Shown here piece by piece: positions 7,471-14,426 of a DNA stretch of 33,928 nt. Within the stretch, counting starts at the first letter, position 1; each line of letters opens with the position of its first letter. The notes beneath the pieces were generated by a model. It searched no databases. It worked only from the letters and a program-made list of their open reading frames with translations, and was not told the DNA's origin. The translations under genes were made by a program, and so were the position numbers. The stretch covers positions 3,056 through 36,983 of the forward strand of contig JAUMWV010000014.1 in NCBI GenBank assembly GCA_030529455.1, in the 5' to 3' direction. The DNA is from Propionibacteriaceae bacterium (GTDB lineage Bacteria > Actinomycetota > Actinomycetes > Propionibacteriales > Propionibacteriaceae).

Positions 7471-8886
7471 TCACAGCTCCACGGTCGCGTCGACGGCGCG
7501 CCGCCAGGCGTCCCGGTAGCGGGCGACCTCCCCTGGGTCGCGGCTGGGGTGGTAGCTCGCCTCGGCCTGCCAGGGGTAGGGGGCATCGGCCAGGGTGCGG
7601 GCGGGGTCCAGGGCCAGCCTCATGCAGGCCGCCGTCCCGAGCGCGGTCGCGTGGGCGGACGGGTAGACCTCCAGCGGGGTGCCCAGCAGGTCGGCCTGGG
7701 TCTGCATGAGCGTGACGCACCTGGTGAGCCCGCCATCGACCCGCAGGCGGGACAGCGGCGCCCCCAGCTCGGGCAGCGTCAGGTCGGACAGTTCGGCGAT
7801 CTGGCAGGCGATCCCGTCCAGCACGGCGCGCACGATCTCGCCCCGGCCGGTGGACAGTTTCATCCCGGTGATGAACGCCCCGGCGTCGGGCTTCCACCAG
7901 GGGGCGGCCAGGCCGGCGAAGCTCGGGGCGCAGAGGACCCCGCCGGTGTCGGCGGCCGCGACCTGGTCCATCTGCGCGGCCTCAGAGATCAGGCCCAGTT
8001 CCTGCATCCAGCGCACCGCGGACGCGGCGGTGTAGACCTGCCCGTCCGAGCAGTACATCGTCTCCCCGCGCAGCGTCCAGGCCACCGAGGTGGTGAGGCC
8101 GTTGTCGAAGCGTGGCGCGCTGCGTCCCATGTTGACCAGGATGAAGGCGCCGGTGCCGTAGGTGCATTTGCCCTGGCCGCGCTCCAGGCAGCCCTCGGCC
8201 AGCAGCGCGGCCTGCTGGTCGACGATGAGCCCGCCGAGGGGCACCTCGCCGCCGAACACGCTGGTCGTCCCGACGATCTCGTCGCAGGCGACCAGCCTCG
8301 GCAGGGTCTCCCCACCGAGGCCGAAGATGTCGAGCAGGACCGGGTCCCAGACCAGGTCGTCCACGTTGAGCAGCAGCGACCGGGAAGCGGTTGAGACGTC
8401 GGTGACGAACTCGCCGGTGAGTTTGTGGACGATCCAGGTGTCGGTGGTGGTGACGACCCCATCGCGGGTGAGGTGCTCTCTCAGCCACACCATCTTGGGC
8501 GCGGTGAAATAGCAGTCCAGGACCAGGCCGGTGCGGCGGTGGACCTCGTCGCTGTGGCCGCGCAGCCGCTCGACCACGGTCTCGGCGCGGCGGTCCTGCC
8601 ACACGATGCAGGGGGTCAGCGGCTCGGAGGTGCCGGGGTCCCAGGCGAGGATGGTCTCGCCCTGGTTGGCGAGGCTGACCCCGTCGATGGGCTTGCCCGC
8701 CCGCTCGACCGCCTCGCGTCCCGCGTCGATGAGCGAGGCGTAGAGCTCCATGGGGTCCTGTTCGACGGCCCCGCCTGGCAGGTAGCGCGGGTGGATGGGC
8801 TTCTCGACGACGGCGTGGATGCCCTCGTCGTCGACGACGATCGCCTTCGACCCCGACGTCCCCTGGTCTAGCGCAAGTATTGCCAT
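7471..8886 (-). CDS. FGGY-family carbohydrate kinase, glycerol-kinase-like with altered substrate site
   Basis: The 471-residue kinase has two FGGY domains: DQGTSGSKAIV at 7-17 (phosphate-binding loop), VDQQAALLAEG at 222-232, and TYGTGAFILVN in the middle. It resembles GlpK throughout. Compared with E. coli GlpK, E84, W103, Y135 and D245/Q246 are kept (here E77, W96, Y126, D223/Q224). The glycerol-contacting Arg83 is replaced by Gly76 (ANQGETILAW). The product is therefore likely a kinase for a glycerol-like substrate with a different group at one end. It is the first gene of the minus-strand operon (next gene 3 nt away) and is divergent from the DeoR regulator across 150 bp. The start is ATG 8886 with GGGAGAGG upstream. 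Specificity cannot be settled from sequence. Confidence 0.9.
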   Translation of the reverse strand: MAILALDQGTSGSKAIVVDDEGIHAVVEKPIHPRYLPGGAVEQDPMELYASLIDAGREAVERAGKPIDGVSLANQGETILAWDPGTSEPLTPCIVWQDRRAETVVERLRGHSDEVHRRTGLVLDCYFTAPKMVWLREHLTRDGVVTTTDTWIVHKLTGEFVTDVSTASRSLLLNVDDLVWDPVLLDIFGLGGETLPRLVACDEIVGTTSVFGGEVPLGGLIVDQQAALLAEGCLERGQGKCTYGTGAFILVNMGRSAPRFDNGLTTSVAWTLRGETMYCSDGQVYTAASAVRWMQELGLISEAAQMDQVAAADTGGVLCAPSFAGLAAPWWKPDAGAFITGMKLSTGRGEIVRAVLDGIACQIAELSDLTLPELGAPLSRLRVDGGLTRCVTLMQTQADLLGTPLEVYPSAHATALGTAACMRLALDPARTLADAPYPWQAEASYHPSRDPGEVARYRDAWRRAVDATVEL

Positions 8887-8982
8887 GTTTCGGCCTCTCC
8901 CTGTGTGTCGTCCCTAGTCCGGTAGGTGCTCGTGGCGCGGACGGGACGGGCACCGTTGCCCGTGACCTCGAGTCTGGAATGA

Positions 8983-9019
8983 TGTGGAGTTACCGGCAAG
9001 ATGTGTGGAACTTTGTGGA
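8983..9019. promoter_or_regulatory. Triple TGTGGA direct repeat, candidate DeoR-family operator
   Basis: TGTGGA occurs at 8983-8988, 9004-9009 and 9014-9019. The offsets of 21 and 10 bp put all three copies on one face of the helix. They lie between the divergent kinase operon (start 8886) and the regulator start at 9037. DeoR-family repressors often bind repeated sites in such regions. The binding role is inferred. Confidence 0.4.
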
Positions 9020-9036
9020 AACCGCAGGGGGTGTCC

Positions 9037-9813
9037 ATGATCGTGAAGGACCGGCGCCGCTACATCGAGCGCGCCATCATGTCGCAGGCGTCGGTGTCGA
9101 CGATCGAGCTGGCGCGCGCCCTGCACGTGTCGGCCGAGACCATCCGCCGGGACCTGATCCTGCTGGAGGAGCTGGGCGTCGTCCGGCGGGTGTACGGCGG
9201 GGCCGTCGCCCCGTCCCGTAACCGCAGCGACGAGGCGCCGTTCGCCCAGCGCGCCGCGATCCACGCCCAGGCCAAGGCCGCCATCGGAGGTGCCGCGTCC
9301 CGGCTCGTCGAACCGGGCCAATCGGTCTTCGTCGACGTCGGGACGACCTGCCAGGCCGTCGCGCGGGCCCTCGGCGTCGCCTTCCGCGGCACGGTGGTGT
9401 CGCACTCGCTGCTGGTCGCCGCCGAACTGGCCGAGGCCGCCGAGGTCGAGGTGCTGCTGGCCCCCGGCAGGTTGCGCCGGGGCGAATGGTCGCTGACCGG
9501 TACCGTCACGCACCGGTTCCTGCAGTCGATGCACTTCGACATCGCGGTGCTGAGCTGTGGTGGTGTGGACGCGGCGGCGGGGATCACCGACTTCAACCTG
9601 GAGGACACCCAGATCAAACAGGCCGTCGCCAGGAACAGCAGGCGGGCGGTCGTGGTCGCCGACTCGTCCAAGCACGGGGTGGTGGGACGCTACACCGTCG
9701 CGGACTGGTACGACGTCTCCGGCATGGTCACCGACCAGGAACCGCCGGATGGCCTAGCCAGAGCCATCCGGGCCGCCGGTGGCAGCGTGGTGTGCCCGAC
9801 GGCCGCGGGCTGA
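9037..9813 (+). CDS. DeoR/GlpR-family transcriptional regulator
   Basis: The 258-residue protein has an N-terminal DeoR winged helix (residues ~5-55, with VSAETIRRDLILLEELGVVRRVYGGA). The C-terminal effector domain carries FVDVGTTCQAVARAL and the VVVADSSKHG segment typical of the family, which senses phosphorylated sugars or polyols. ATG 9037 is preferred over the in-frame ATG at 9001: AGGGGG lies at 9026-9031, MIVKDRRRYIERAI matches the usual family start, and the longer form would cover the TGTGGA repeats. It is divergent from the kinase-EutH-dehydrogenase operon and so probably represses it until the kinase product accumulates. It converges with the ATPase gene with a 10-nt gap and no hairpin. 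Confidence 0.92.
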   Translation: MIVKDRRRYIERAIMSQASVSTIELARALHVSAETIRRDLILLEELGVVRRVYGGAVAPSRNRSDEAPFAQRAAIHAQAKAAIGGAASRLVEPGQSVFVDVGTTCQAVARALGVAFRGTVVSHSLLVAAELAEAAEVEVLLAPGRLRRGEWSLTGTVTHRFLQSMHFDIAVLSCGGVDAAAGITDFNLEDTQIKQAVARNSRRAVVVADSSKHGVVGRYTVADWYDVSGMVTDQEPPDGLARAIRAAGGSVVCPTAAG

Positions 9814-9823
9814 GGCGTCCCCG

Positions 9824-11095
9824 CTATGGGCCGAGCAGGGCGAGGGGGACGACGGCGACGCCGTCGCCGCGGCGGTAGGCGTCCGCGCCGGTGGTGAGCA
9901 CGACGGTGTCGCGTACCTGGTCGCCGAGCTGGGACTTCAGCCACAGCAGGTGCTTCACGTCGGCGTCGCCGACGGTGCTGGACAGCTTGACCTCGATGCC
10001 GACCACCCGGCCCGCGGGGCCCTGCACGATGAGGTCCACTTCGCGTTCCCCGCGGTGGGTGCGTAGGTGCGAGACCCGGGCCTCAATGGTCTGGGCGAGC
10101 ACCCGGACGCAGAGGGTGGCGAGGCTTTCGAACAGCGCGCCCAGCAGCGTGCCGTGGTCCCGGATGGTCCGGCCCGCGCCGTCGAGCAGGTCGGAGGGGC
10201 CGACGTCGAGCAGCCGTGCTGCCAGGGCCGGGTCGGCGAGGTGGTGCTTGGGGCCCGCGGTCAGGCGCTGGAGCGGGGCGCCGCCGGGCCGCCAGGCCGG
10301 GAGGGGGTCCAGCAGCCAGAGCGAGGCCAGCCAGTCGCGGTACCGCTCGGCGGTGACCCGGCTGGGCGGGTCGGCCTGGCCCGGGGTCGCGGCCGCCCGG
10401 ATCGCCTCGAACGAGGCGGTGGTGGAGGTGGCGGCTGCGTAGGCCGTGAGCCACTCGCGCATGGACGCGGCCCTGCGCATGGCTGCCTGGCCGTCGGAGA
10501 GCTCGCGGTCGAATAGCCGGGTGATATAACCGTCGAGCTGCTGGCGGCGGGCCCTGGGCGAGAGGGGGTGGATGGCGGGAAGGCCGGAGCGGGTGATCTC
10601 CTCGACGTAGTTCTCTAGGGTGAGGTCGCTGCGGCCCTCGGGGGTGCAGTCGCCGTTGAGGAGGTCCCGGAGGCTCACGGTGGGAGCTGGCATGCCGGGG
10701 CGTTCGGTCAGGCTCAGCGGGCGCATCCGCAGTGAGACGATGCGTCCGGCTCCCGAGTGCACCGGCTGGTCTCGGGCCGGGGTGGCGCTCCCGGTGAGCA
10801 GGAAACTGCCGGGGCGCGCGCCGTCGTCTACCGCGCGCCGCACGACATCCCACACGGGAGGCACGTTCTGCCACTCGTCGACCAGGACGGGTGGCTCGAG
10901 CCGGGTCAGGCGCTGGGGGTCGGCCCGCAGGGTGCTGGCGGCGGCCGGGTCGTCGAGCCGGAGCCGGGTCCTGGCGCGCCGGGAGCAGGTCTCGGTTTTG
11001 CCGATGCCTTTGGGGCCGTCGAGTGCGATCGCGGGCAGGTCGGGTATCAGCTCGTCCAGTTCGGTGTCCACGAGACGCGGGAGATAGTCCAGCAT
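9824..11095 (-). CDS. AAA ATPase with DUF4143 and PD-(D/E)XK-like C-terminus
   Basis: The 423-residue protein has Walker A GPKGIGKT (27-34; K33) and Walker B PPVLVDEWQNVP (D73, E74), followed by the LLTGSATP strand that is characteristic of this ATPase group. The C-terminal DUF4143 region contains a restriction-endonuclease-like core, GEREVDLIVQ...GIEVKLS, with Asp, Glu and Lys in the expected order. Such proteins are widespread and patchily distributed in prokaryotes; their function is not known and mobile, defence or toxin roles have been suggested. It is monocistronic. The start is ATG 11095, directly preceded by the unusual repeat cluster at 11111-11192, which suggests autoregulation. No partner gene is visible. 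Confidence 0.9.
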   Translation of the reverse strand: MLDYLPRLVDTELDELIPDLPAIALDGPKGIGKTETCSRRARTRLRLDDPAAASTLRADPQRLTRLEPPVLVDEWQNVPPVWDVVRRAVDDGARPGSFLLTGSATPARDQPVHSGAGRIVSLRMRPLSLTERPGMPAPTVSLRDLLNGDCTPEGRSDLTLENYVEEITRSGLPAIHPLSPRARRQQLDGYITRLFDRELSDGQAAMRRAASMREWLTAYAAATSTTASFEAIRAAATPGQADPPSRVTAERYRDWLASLWLLDPLPAWRPGGAPLQRLTAGPKHHLADPALAARLLDVGPSDLLDGAGRTIRDHGTLLGALFESLATLCVRVLAQTIEARVSHLRTHRGEREVDLIVQGPAGRVVGIEVKLSSTVGDADVKHLLWLKSQLGDQVRDTVVLTTGADAYRRGDGVAVVPLALLGP

Positions 11096-11110
11096 GACTC
11101 GACTATACAG

Positions 11111-11192
11111 TTTCGTGAGTTATTAGTAGACAGTCTAGTGACTAATTAGTCTACATTTTCGTGAGCTGTTAGTAGGCAGTTTCGCGAGTCTT
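11111..11192. repeat. AT-rich direct-repeat cluster upstream of the DUF4143 ATPase
   Basis: Two 24-nt direct copies lie at 11111-11134 and 11157-11180. Both begin TTTCGTGAG and end TTAGTAG(A/G)CAGT, with 3 mismatches between them, and the starts are 46 bp apart. A third, partial copy (TTTCGCGAGTCTT) starts at 11180. GTAGAC (11126-11131) and GTCTAC (11149-11154) form an inverted pair across the spacer. The block starts 16 nt upstream of the ATPase start codon and is much richer in A+T than its surroundings. It looks like an operator array or a recognition site for the ATPase itself. Confidence 0.7.
11140..11151. promoter_or_regulatory. Perfect 12-bp palindrome GACTAATTAGTC
   Basis: This is a perfect palindrome centred between the two direct-repeat copies, about 45-56 bp upstream of the ATPase start codon on the minus strand. 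A dimeric DNA-binding protein could use it. No known consensus is matched with confidence. Confidence 0.45.
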
Positions 11193-11339
11193 GGGTGTGC
11201 GTGGCGAGGGTCGGCAACCGCGGCGACGAGGCCCCGTCCGGGCCGGTCCACCGGGTTCCCGCAGGGACTGGCGTGCGGCCCCTGGGCGGTGCCGCGCATG
11301 CCGGGACCGCCCGCCCGGCCCGCTTCCACCAACCCGAAG

Positions 11340-11358
11340 ATAGGTTAGTCTTGCCTAA
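11340..11358 (+). promoter_or_regulatory. DtxR/IdeR-type iron box upstream of chelatase/ABC operon
   Basis: ATAGGTTAGTCTTGCCTAA matches the 19-bp DtxR/IdeR consensus TTAGGTTAGSCTAACCTAA at about 15 positions. It is one base away from the box at 26587-26605. It lies 202 bp before the GTG start of the binding-protein gene, the first gene of the operon. Iron-dependent repression is the expected effect; this is inferred from the consensus. Confidence 0.75.
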
Positions 11359-11560
11359 GAGCGTGCTCGGGTAGGTGGAAGCCACGGCGCTCGACCTGGT
11401 GAAGGCCTGGTTTCGTTGTCCGATCGAACCAGCGCGATCGCCCGCGTCCGCCTCGCCAGGTCACCACGACGATCCTCGCGACGGCCCCACCCGCCCGAAC
11501 ACTCTCTAAGATTTGTTACTGAAAACTTGTACAAACACCGGCCCTAGGAAGGACCGCCCC
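11359..11560 (+). other. Non-coding leader between iron box and first operon gene
   Basis: I see no credible gene in this 202-nt stretch. It ends in a locally AT-rich segment (11508-11536) containing the 8-bp palindrome TTGTACAA at 11527-11534, then the Shine-Dalgarno AGGAAGGA at 11546-11553. The length suggests a long 5' leader or a second promoter. I looked for a cobalamin riboswitch B12 box and did not find one. Confidence 0.4.
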
Positions 11561-12583
11561 GTGCTGCGACGCTGCCTGAGTCTCCTGTTACTCGCCGTGC
11601 TGGGCCTGGCCGCCGCGTGCAGTACCGCGGCCAGTGTGCCCGAGACGCCCTCGGCCAGCCCGGCCGAGGCGGGTTCGATCAGCCTGTCCGGGGATTCCTT
11701 CCCGCTCACCGTGACCGACACCGCCAAACGGAGCGTGAAGCTGGACAAGCGTCCCGAGCGGGTGGTCTTCCTCTCCGGCACGCCCCTCAACATCTGGTAC
11801 GACGCGGGCGGCACCGCGGTCGGACGCCCCGAGCTCACCGGCAACCTCCGCCTCGCCAGCGAACACGCCGAGAAGATCATGGCCCTACCCTCGGTCGGCC
11901 TGCCCTATGCCACGGACGCCGAGGCCGTGGCGGCGCTGAACCCCGACCTGGTGTTCGGCATCGACGGCGTCCACGACTCGGCAGCCGAGGCCTACCAGAA
12001 CCTGGGGATCGCGACCGTGCTGCTGCAGGTCCGCTCCCACCGCGACCTGCAGCAGGTCTACCGCGCCTTCGGGGTGCTCGGCGGAAACCCCGAACTCGCC
12101 GCGCAGCGCATCGCCGCCATCGACGCGCGCTACGGCGAGATCCTGGCCAAGGCCCCGAAGAAACCGCTGTCGGTCGCCATCCTGTTCGTCACCGCCGACA
12201 CCATCGCGGTGAAACTCGACAACAGCATCGCTGGGCAGATGGCCAACGACTTGGGCCTCACCAATATCGCCTCGGGCGCGACCCCCGACAATCCCGGGTC
12301 GGAGACCACCCCGCTCGACATCGAGTTCATCGTCTCCCGGCAGCCCGACCACGTGCTGGTCACGTCCATGGTCGGCAACAACGACCTCGCCCGGCAGACC
12401 CTCCAGGCCCAGCTCGACCAGAATCCGGCCTGGCAGGCCATCGACGCGATCCGGGAGGGACGCATCAGCTATCTTCCGCAGCAGTACTTCCTGTTCAACG
12501 CCGGGCCCTACTATGACGAGGCGCTCGCCTACCTGGCCGCGACGGTGCACCCGGAGGTTTTCGGCTCCCCGGTGGAGCCCTGA
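11561..12583 (+). CDS. ABC transporter substrate-binding lipoprotein (class III, siderophore/heme/B12 type)
   Basis: The 340-residue protein has a lipoprotein signal peptide: VLRRCLSLLLLAVLGLAAAC with lipobox AAAC (C20), followed by a Ser/Ala/Pro spacer. The mature part is a class III periplasmic-binding fold (VTDTAKRSVKL..PERVVFL; later LNPDLVFGI and RQPDHVLV) of the family that binds siderophores, heme or cobalamin. It is anchored outside the membrane and hands its ligand to the permease encoded next, whose start overlaps its stop by 1 nt. The GTG start at 11561 is chosen because AGGAAGGA is 7 nt upstream and the signal peptide begins there; the frame continues to a TTG at 11513 without a ribosome site. 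Leu10 is a rare TTA codon. Ligand identity is not visible; the iron box favours heme or ferric chelates. Confidence 0.92.
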   Translation: MLRRCLSLLLLAVLGLAAACSTAASVPETPSASPAEAGSISLSGDSFPLTVTDTAKRSVKLDKRPERVVFLSGTPLNIWYDAGGTAVGRPELTGNLRLASEHAEKIMALPSVGLPYATDAEAVAALNPDLVFGIDGVHDSAAEAYQNLGIATVLLQVRSHRDLQQVYRAFGVLGGNPELAAQRIAAIDARYGEILAKAPKKPLSVAILFVTADTIAVKLDNSIAGQMANDLGLTNIASGATPDNPGSETTPLDIEFIVSRQPDHVLVTSMVGNNDLARQTLQAQLDQNPAWQAIDAIREGRISYLPQQYFLFNAGPYYDEALAYLAATVHPEVFGSPVEP

Positions 12584-13599
12584 TGGCGGTGGTGGCCGTC
12601 AACGCCCAGCCGGGCTTGCGGGAACGCGCCTGGTATCGGGTGCTGGTCTTCGCCGGTCTCGGCCTGCTGCTGGTGGCCGGGATGCTGTTCGCGATCGGCA
12701 GCGGCACCCTGAGCCTCAGCCCAAGCCAGGTCGCCGCGGCCCTGACCGGTTCTGGGGACGAGCAGTGGCAGCGGGTGGTGTGGGACATCCGGCTGCCCCG
12801 CATGCTGGTGAGCATCCTGGTCGGCATGAACCTGGCCACCTCCGGGGCGATCCTGCAGGCGGTGATGGGCAACCCGCTGGCCGACCCCGGGATCATCGGG
12901 GTGTCGTCCGGGGCCGGGCTGGCCGGAATCTCGGTGCTGCTGATCTTCCCGCAGTACCAGGGGCTGGTCCCGCTGGTCGCCTTCCTCGGCGCGATGGCGG
13001 CCGCGATCGTCATCTACGTGCTGGCCTGGCGCGGCGGCATCCAGCCGATCCGGGTGATCCTCGCCGGGGTCGCGGTCTCGGCGCTGTGCGCGGCCGGGAT
13101 CAGCGCCGTCATGGTGCTGTACTCCGACCGGATTCAGGGCGCGCTGATGTTCATGAACGGCGCCATGACCCTCAAGGGCTGGTCCGAGTGGCAGCAGCTG
13201 TGGCCCTACTCGGTGGCCATGCTCGCGGTGGCGCTGTTCACCGTCCGGCGGCTGGACGTCATCGTGCTCGGCGACGACGTCGCCCGCGGCCTCGGCATGA
13301 ACGTGCAGGCCAACCGCCTGATCCTGACGGCGGTCGCGGCCCTGCTCGCGGCGAGCGCCGTCAGCGCCGTGGGCCTGCTGGGTTTCGTCGGCCTGATCGT
13401 GCCCCACATCATGCGCCTGATCGTCGGTACCAGCCACGCCCTGCTGATCCCCGGCTCGATCGTCTTCGGGGCCGCGCTGGTCACCATCAGCGACACGGTC
13501 TCCCGGACGCTGTTCAGCCCGGTCGAGATCCCCGTCGGGATCATGATGGCGGTGCTGGGCGTCCCCTTCTTCCTGTTCCTGCTGCGAAGGGCCCTGTGA
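12583..13599 (+). CDS. FecCD-family ABC transporter permease
   Basis: The 338-residue integral membrane protein has about ten hydrophobic segments. It carries the FecCD/BtuC hallmarks: IRLPR near residue 70, GNPLADPGIIGVSSGA at 96-111, and the LLGFVGLIVPHIMR loop near 265-280 that couples to the ATPase. It forms the homodimeric channel for the ligand delivered by the upstream lipoprotein. The ATG overlaps the upstream stop by one base and its own stop overlaps the ATPase start by one base, so the three genes are translationally coupled. The frame is complete with no unusual insertions. Confidence 0.94.
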   Translation: MAVVAVNAQPGLRERAWYRVLVFAGLGLLLVAGMLFAIGSGTLSLSPSQVAAALTGSGDEQWQRVVWDIRLPRMLVSILVGMNLATSGAILQAVMGNPLADPGIIGVSSGAGLAGISVLLIFPQYQGLVPLVAFLGAMAAAIVIYVLAWRGGIQPIRVILAGVAVSALCAAGISAVMVLYSDRIQGALMFMNGAMTLKGWSEWQQLWPYSVAMLAVALFTVRRLDVIVLGDDVARGLGMNVQANRLILTAVAALLAASAVSAVGLLGFVGLIVPHIMRLIVGTSHALLIPGSIVFGAALVTISDTVSRTLFSPVEIPVGIMMAVLGVPFFLFLLRRAL

Positions 13600-14426
13600 T
13601 GACGGCGCGGATCAGCGCCCGTGGGTTGCGGCTCAGCCTGGGCGGCAGGCGCATCCTCGACGGCATCGACCTCGACTTCGCGCCGGGCCGGGTGCACGGC
13701 ATCCTCGGCCCCAACGGCTGCGGCAAAACCACCCTCATCCGGGCCCTCAGCGGCGCGCTGCGTCCCGACGAGGGGGAGGTGCGTCTCGACGACGCCCCCC
13801 TGCGGGCGCTGTCCCCCGCGGGCCTGGCCCGGGTGATGGCGGTCGTGTGGCAGGGCGGCCAGGTCAGCGGAGACGTCACGGTGCGGCGCCTCATCGGCTA
13901 CGGACGCTACGCCCACCTGCCCTGGTGGCGGCTGAACCCGTCGGGGCGCGACCCCGCGATCGAGGAGGCCATGGCCGTCACCGAGGTCGCCCACCTGTCC
14001 CACCGGCTGGTGGCGTCCCTGTCGGGCGGCGAACGGCAGCGGGTGTGGATCGCCACGGCCCTGGCCCAGCAGCCGAAGGTGCTGCTGCTGGACGAACCCA
14101 CCACCTACCTCGACATCGCCCACCAGCTCGACGTGCTGGAACTGATCCGCGACCTGAACCGGCGCAGCGGCCTCACCGTCATCACGGTGCTGCACGACCT
14201 GGCCCAGGCCGCCCGCTACTGCGACCGGTGCGTGGTGCTGGGCGCGGGCCGGGTCCGGACCGACGGCGTCCCGGCCGAGGCGCTGTCCGCCGGTCAGATC
14301 GAACGGAACTTCGCCGTGAACGCCTGGGTCACCACCGACCCCAGCGCTGGCCACCCGGTGATCGTCCCGCGGCACCGGGTGAGCGCGGCGGCACCGGAGA
14401 ATCGGGAAACGGAAGGATCACCATGA
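13599..14426 (+). CDS. ABC transporter ATP-binding protein (FepC/FhuC/HmuV type)
   Basis: The 275-residue ATPase has Walker A GPNGCGKTT (37-45; K43), ABC signature LSGGERQRVWIATALAQ (141 onward), Walker B LLLDEPTTYLDIAHQ (D165, E166) and switch His in VLHDLAQA. The DEPTTYLDIAHQ form is characteristic of iron-chelate importers. The start is ATG 13599, overlapping the permease stop; the frame is open further upstream but that part lies inside the permease gene. The last four bases, ATGA, also start the CobN-like gene, so importer and chelatase are translated together. It powers uptake from the cytoplasmic side. Confidence 0.94.
   Translation: MTARISARGLRLSLGGRRILDGIDLDFAPGRVHGILGPNGCGKTTLIRALSGALRPDEGEVRLDDAPLRALSPAGLARVMAVVWQGGQVSGDVTVRRLIGYGRYAHLPWWRLNPSGRDPAIEEAMAVTEVAHLSHRLVASLSGGERQRVWIATALAQQPKVLLLDEPTTYLDIAHQLDVLELIRDLNRRSGLTVITVLHDLAQAARYCDRCVVLGAGRVRTDGVPAEALSAGQIERNFAVNAWVTTDPSAGHPVIVPRHRVSAAAPENRETEGSP

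Noticed and set aside
6284..7897. Fusion of the GlpA-like protein to a long upstream segment in the same frame
   Set aside because: The segment is an out-of-frame reading of the EutH and kinase genes. The start at 6283 has AAGGAG and fits the FAD motif position.
8001..8886. Overlapping open frames on both strands across the kinase gene
   Set aside because: They are codon-bias shadows without domains; the kinase frame shows all FGGY motifs.
11359..11560. Cobalamin riboswitch before the importer/CobN operon
   Set aside because: No B12 box (AGYCAGGAGACCTGCC-like) was found. The nearest resemblance, CCAGGTCACC at 11456-11465, is too poor, and an iron box is present instead.
13847..14422. N-terminal extension of the CobN-like protein into the ATPase gene
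   Set aside because: It reads the ATPase gene in the wrong frame. The ATGA overlap at 14423 with GGAAGGA is the better start.
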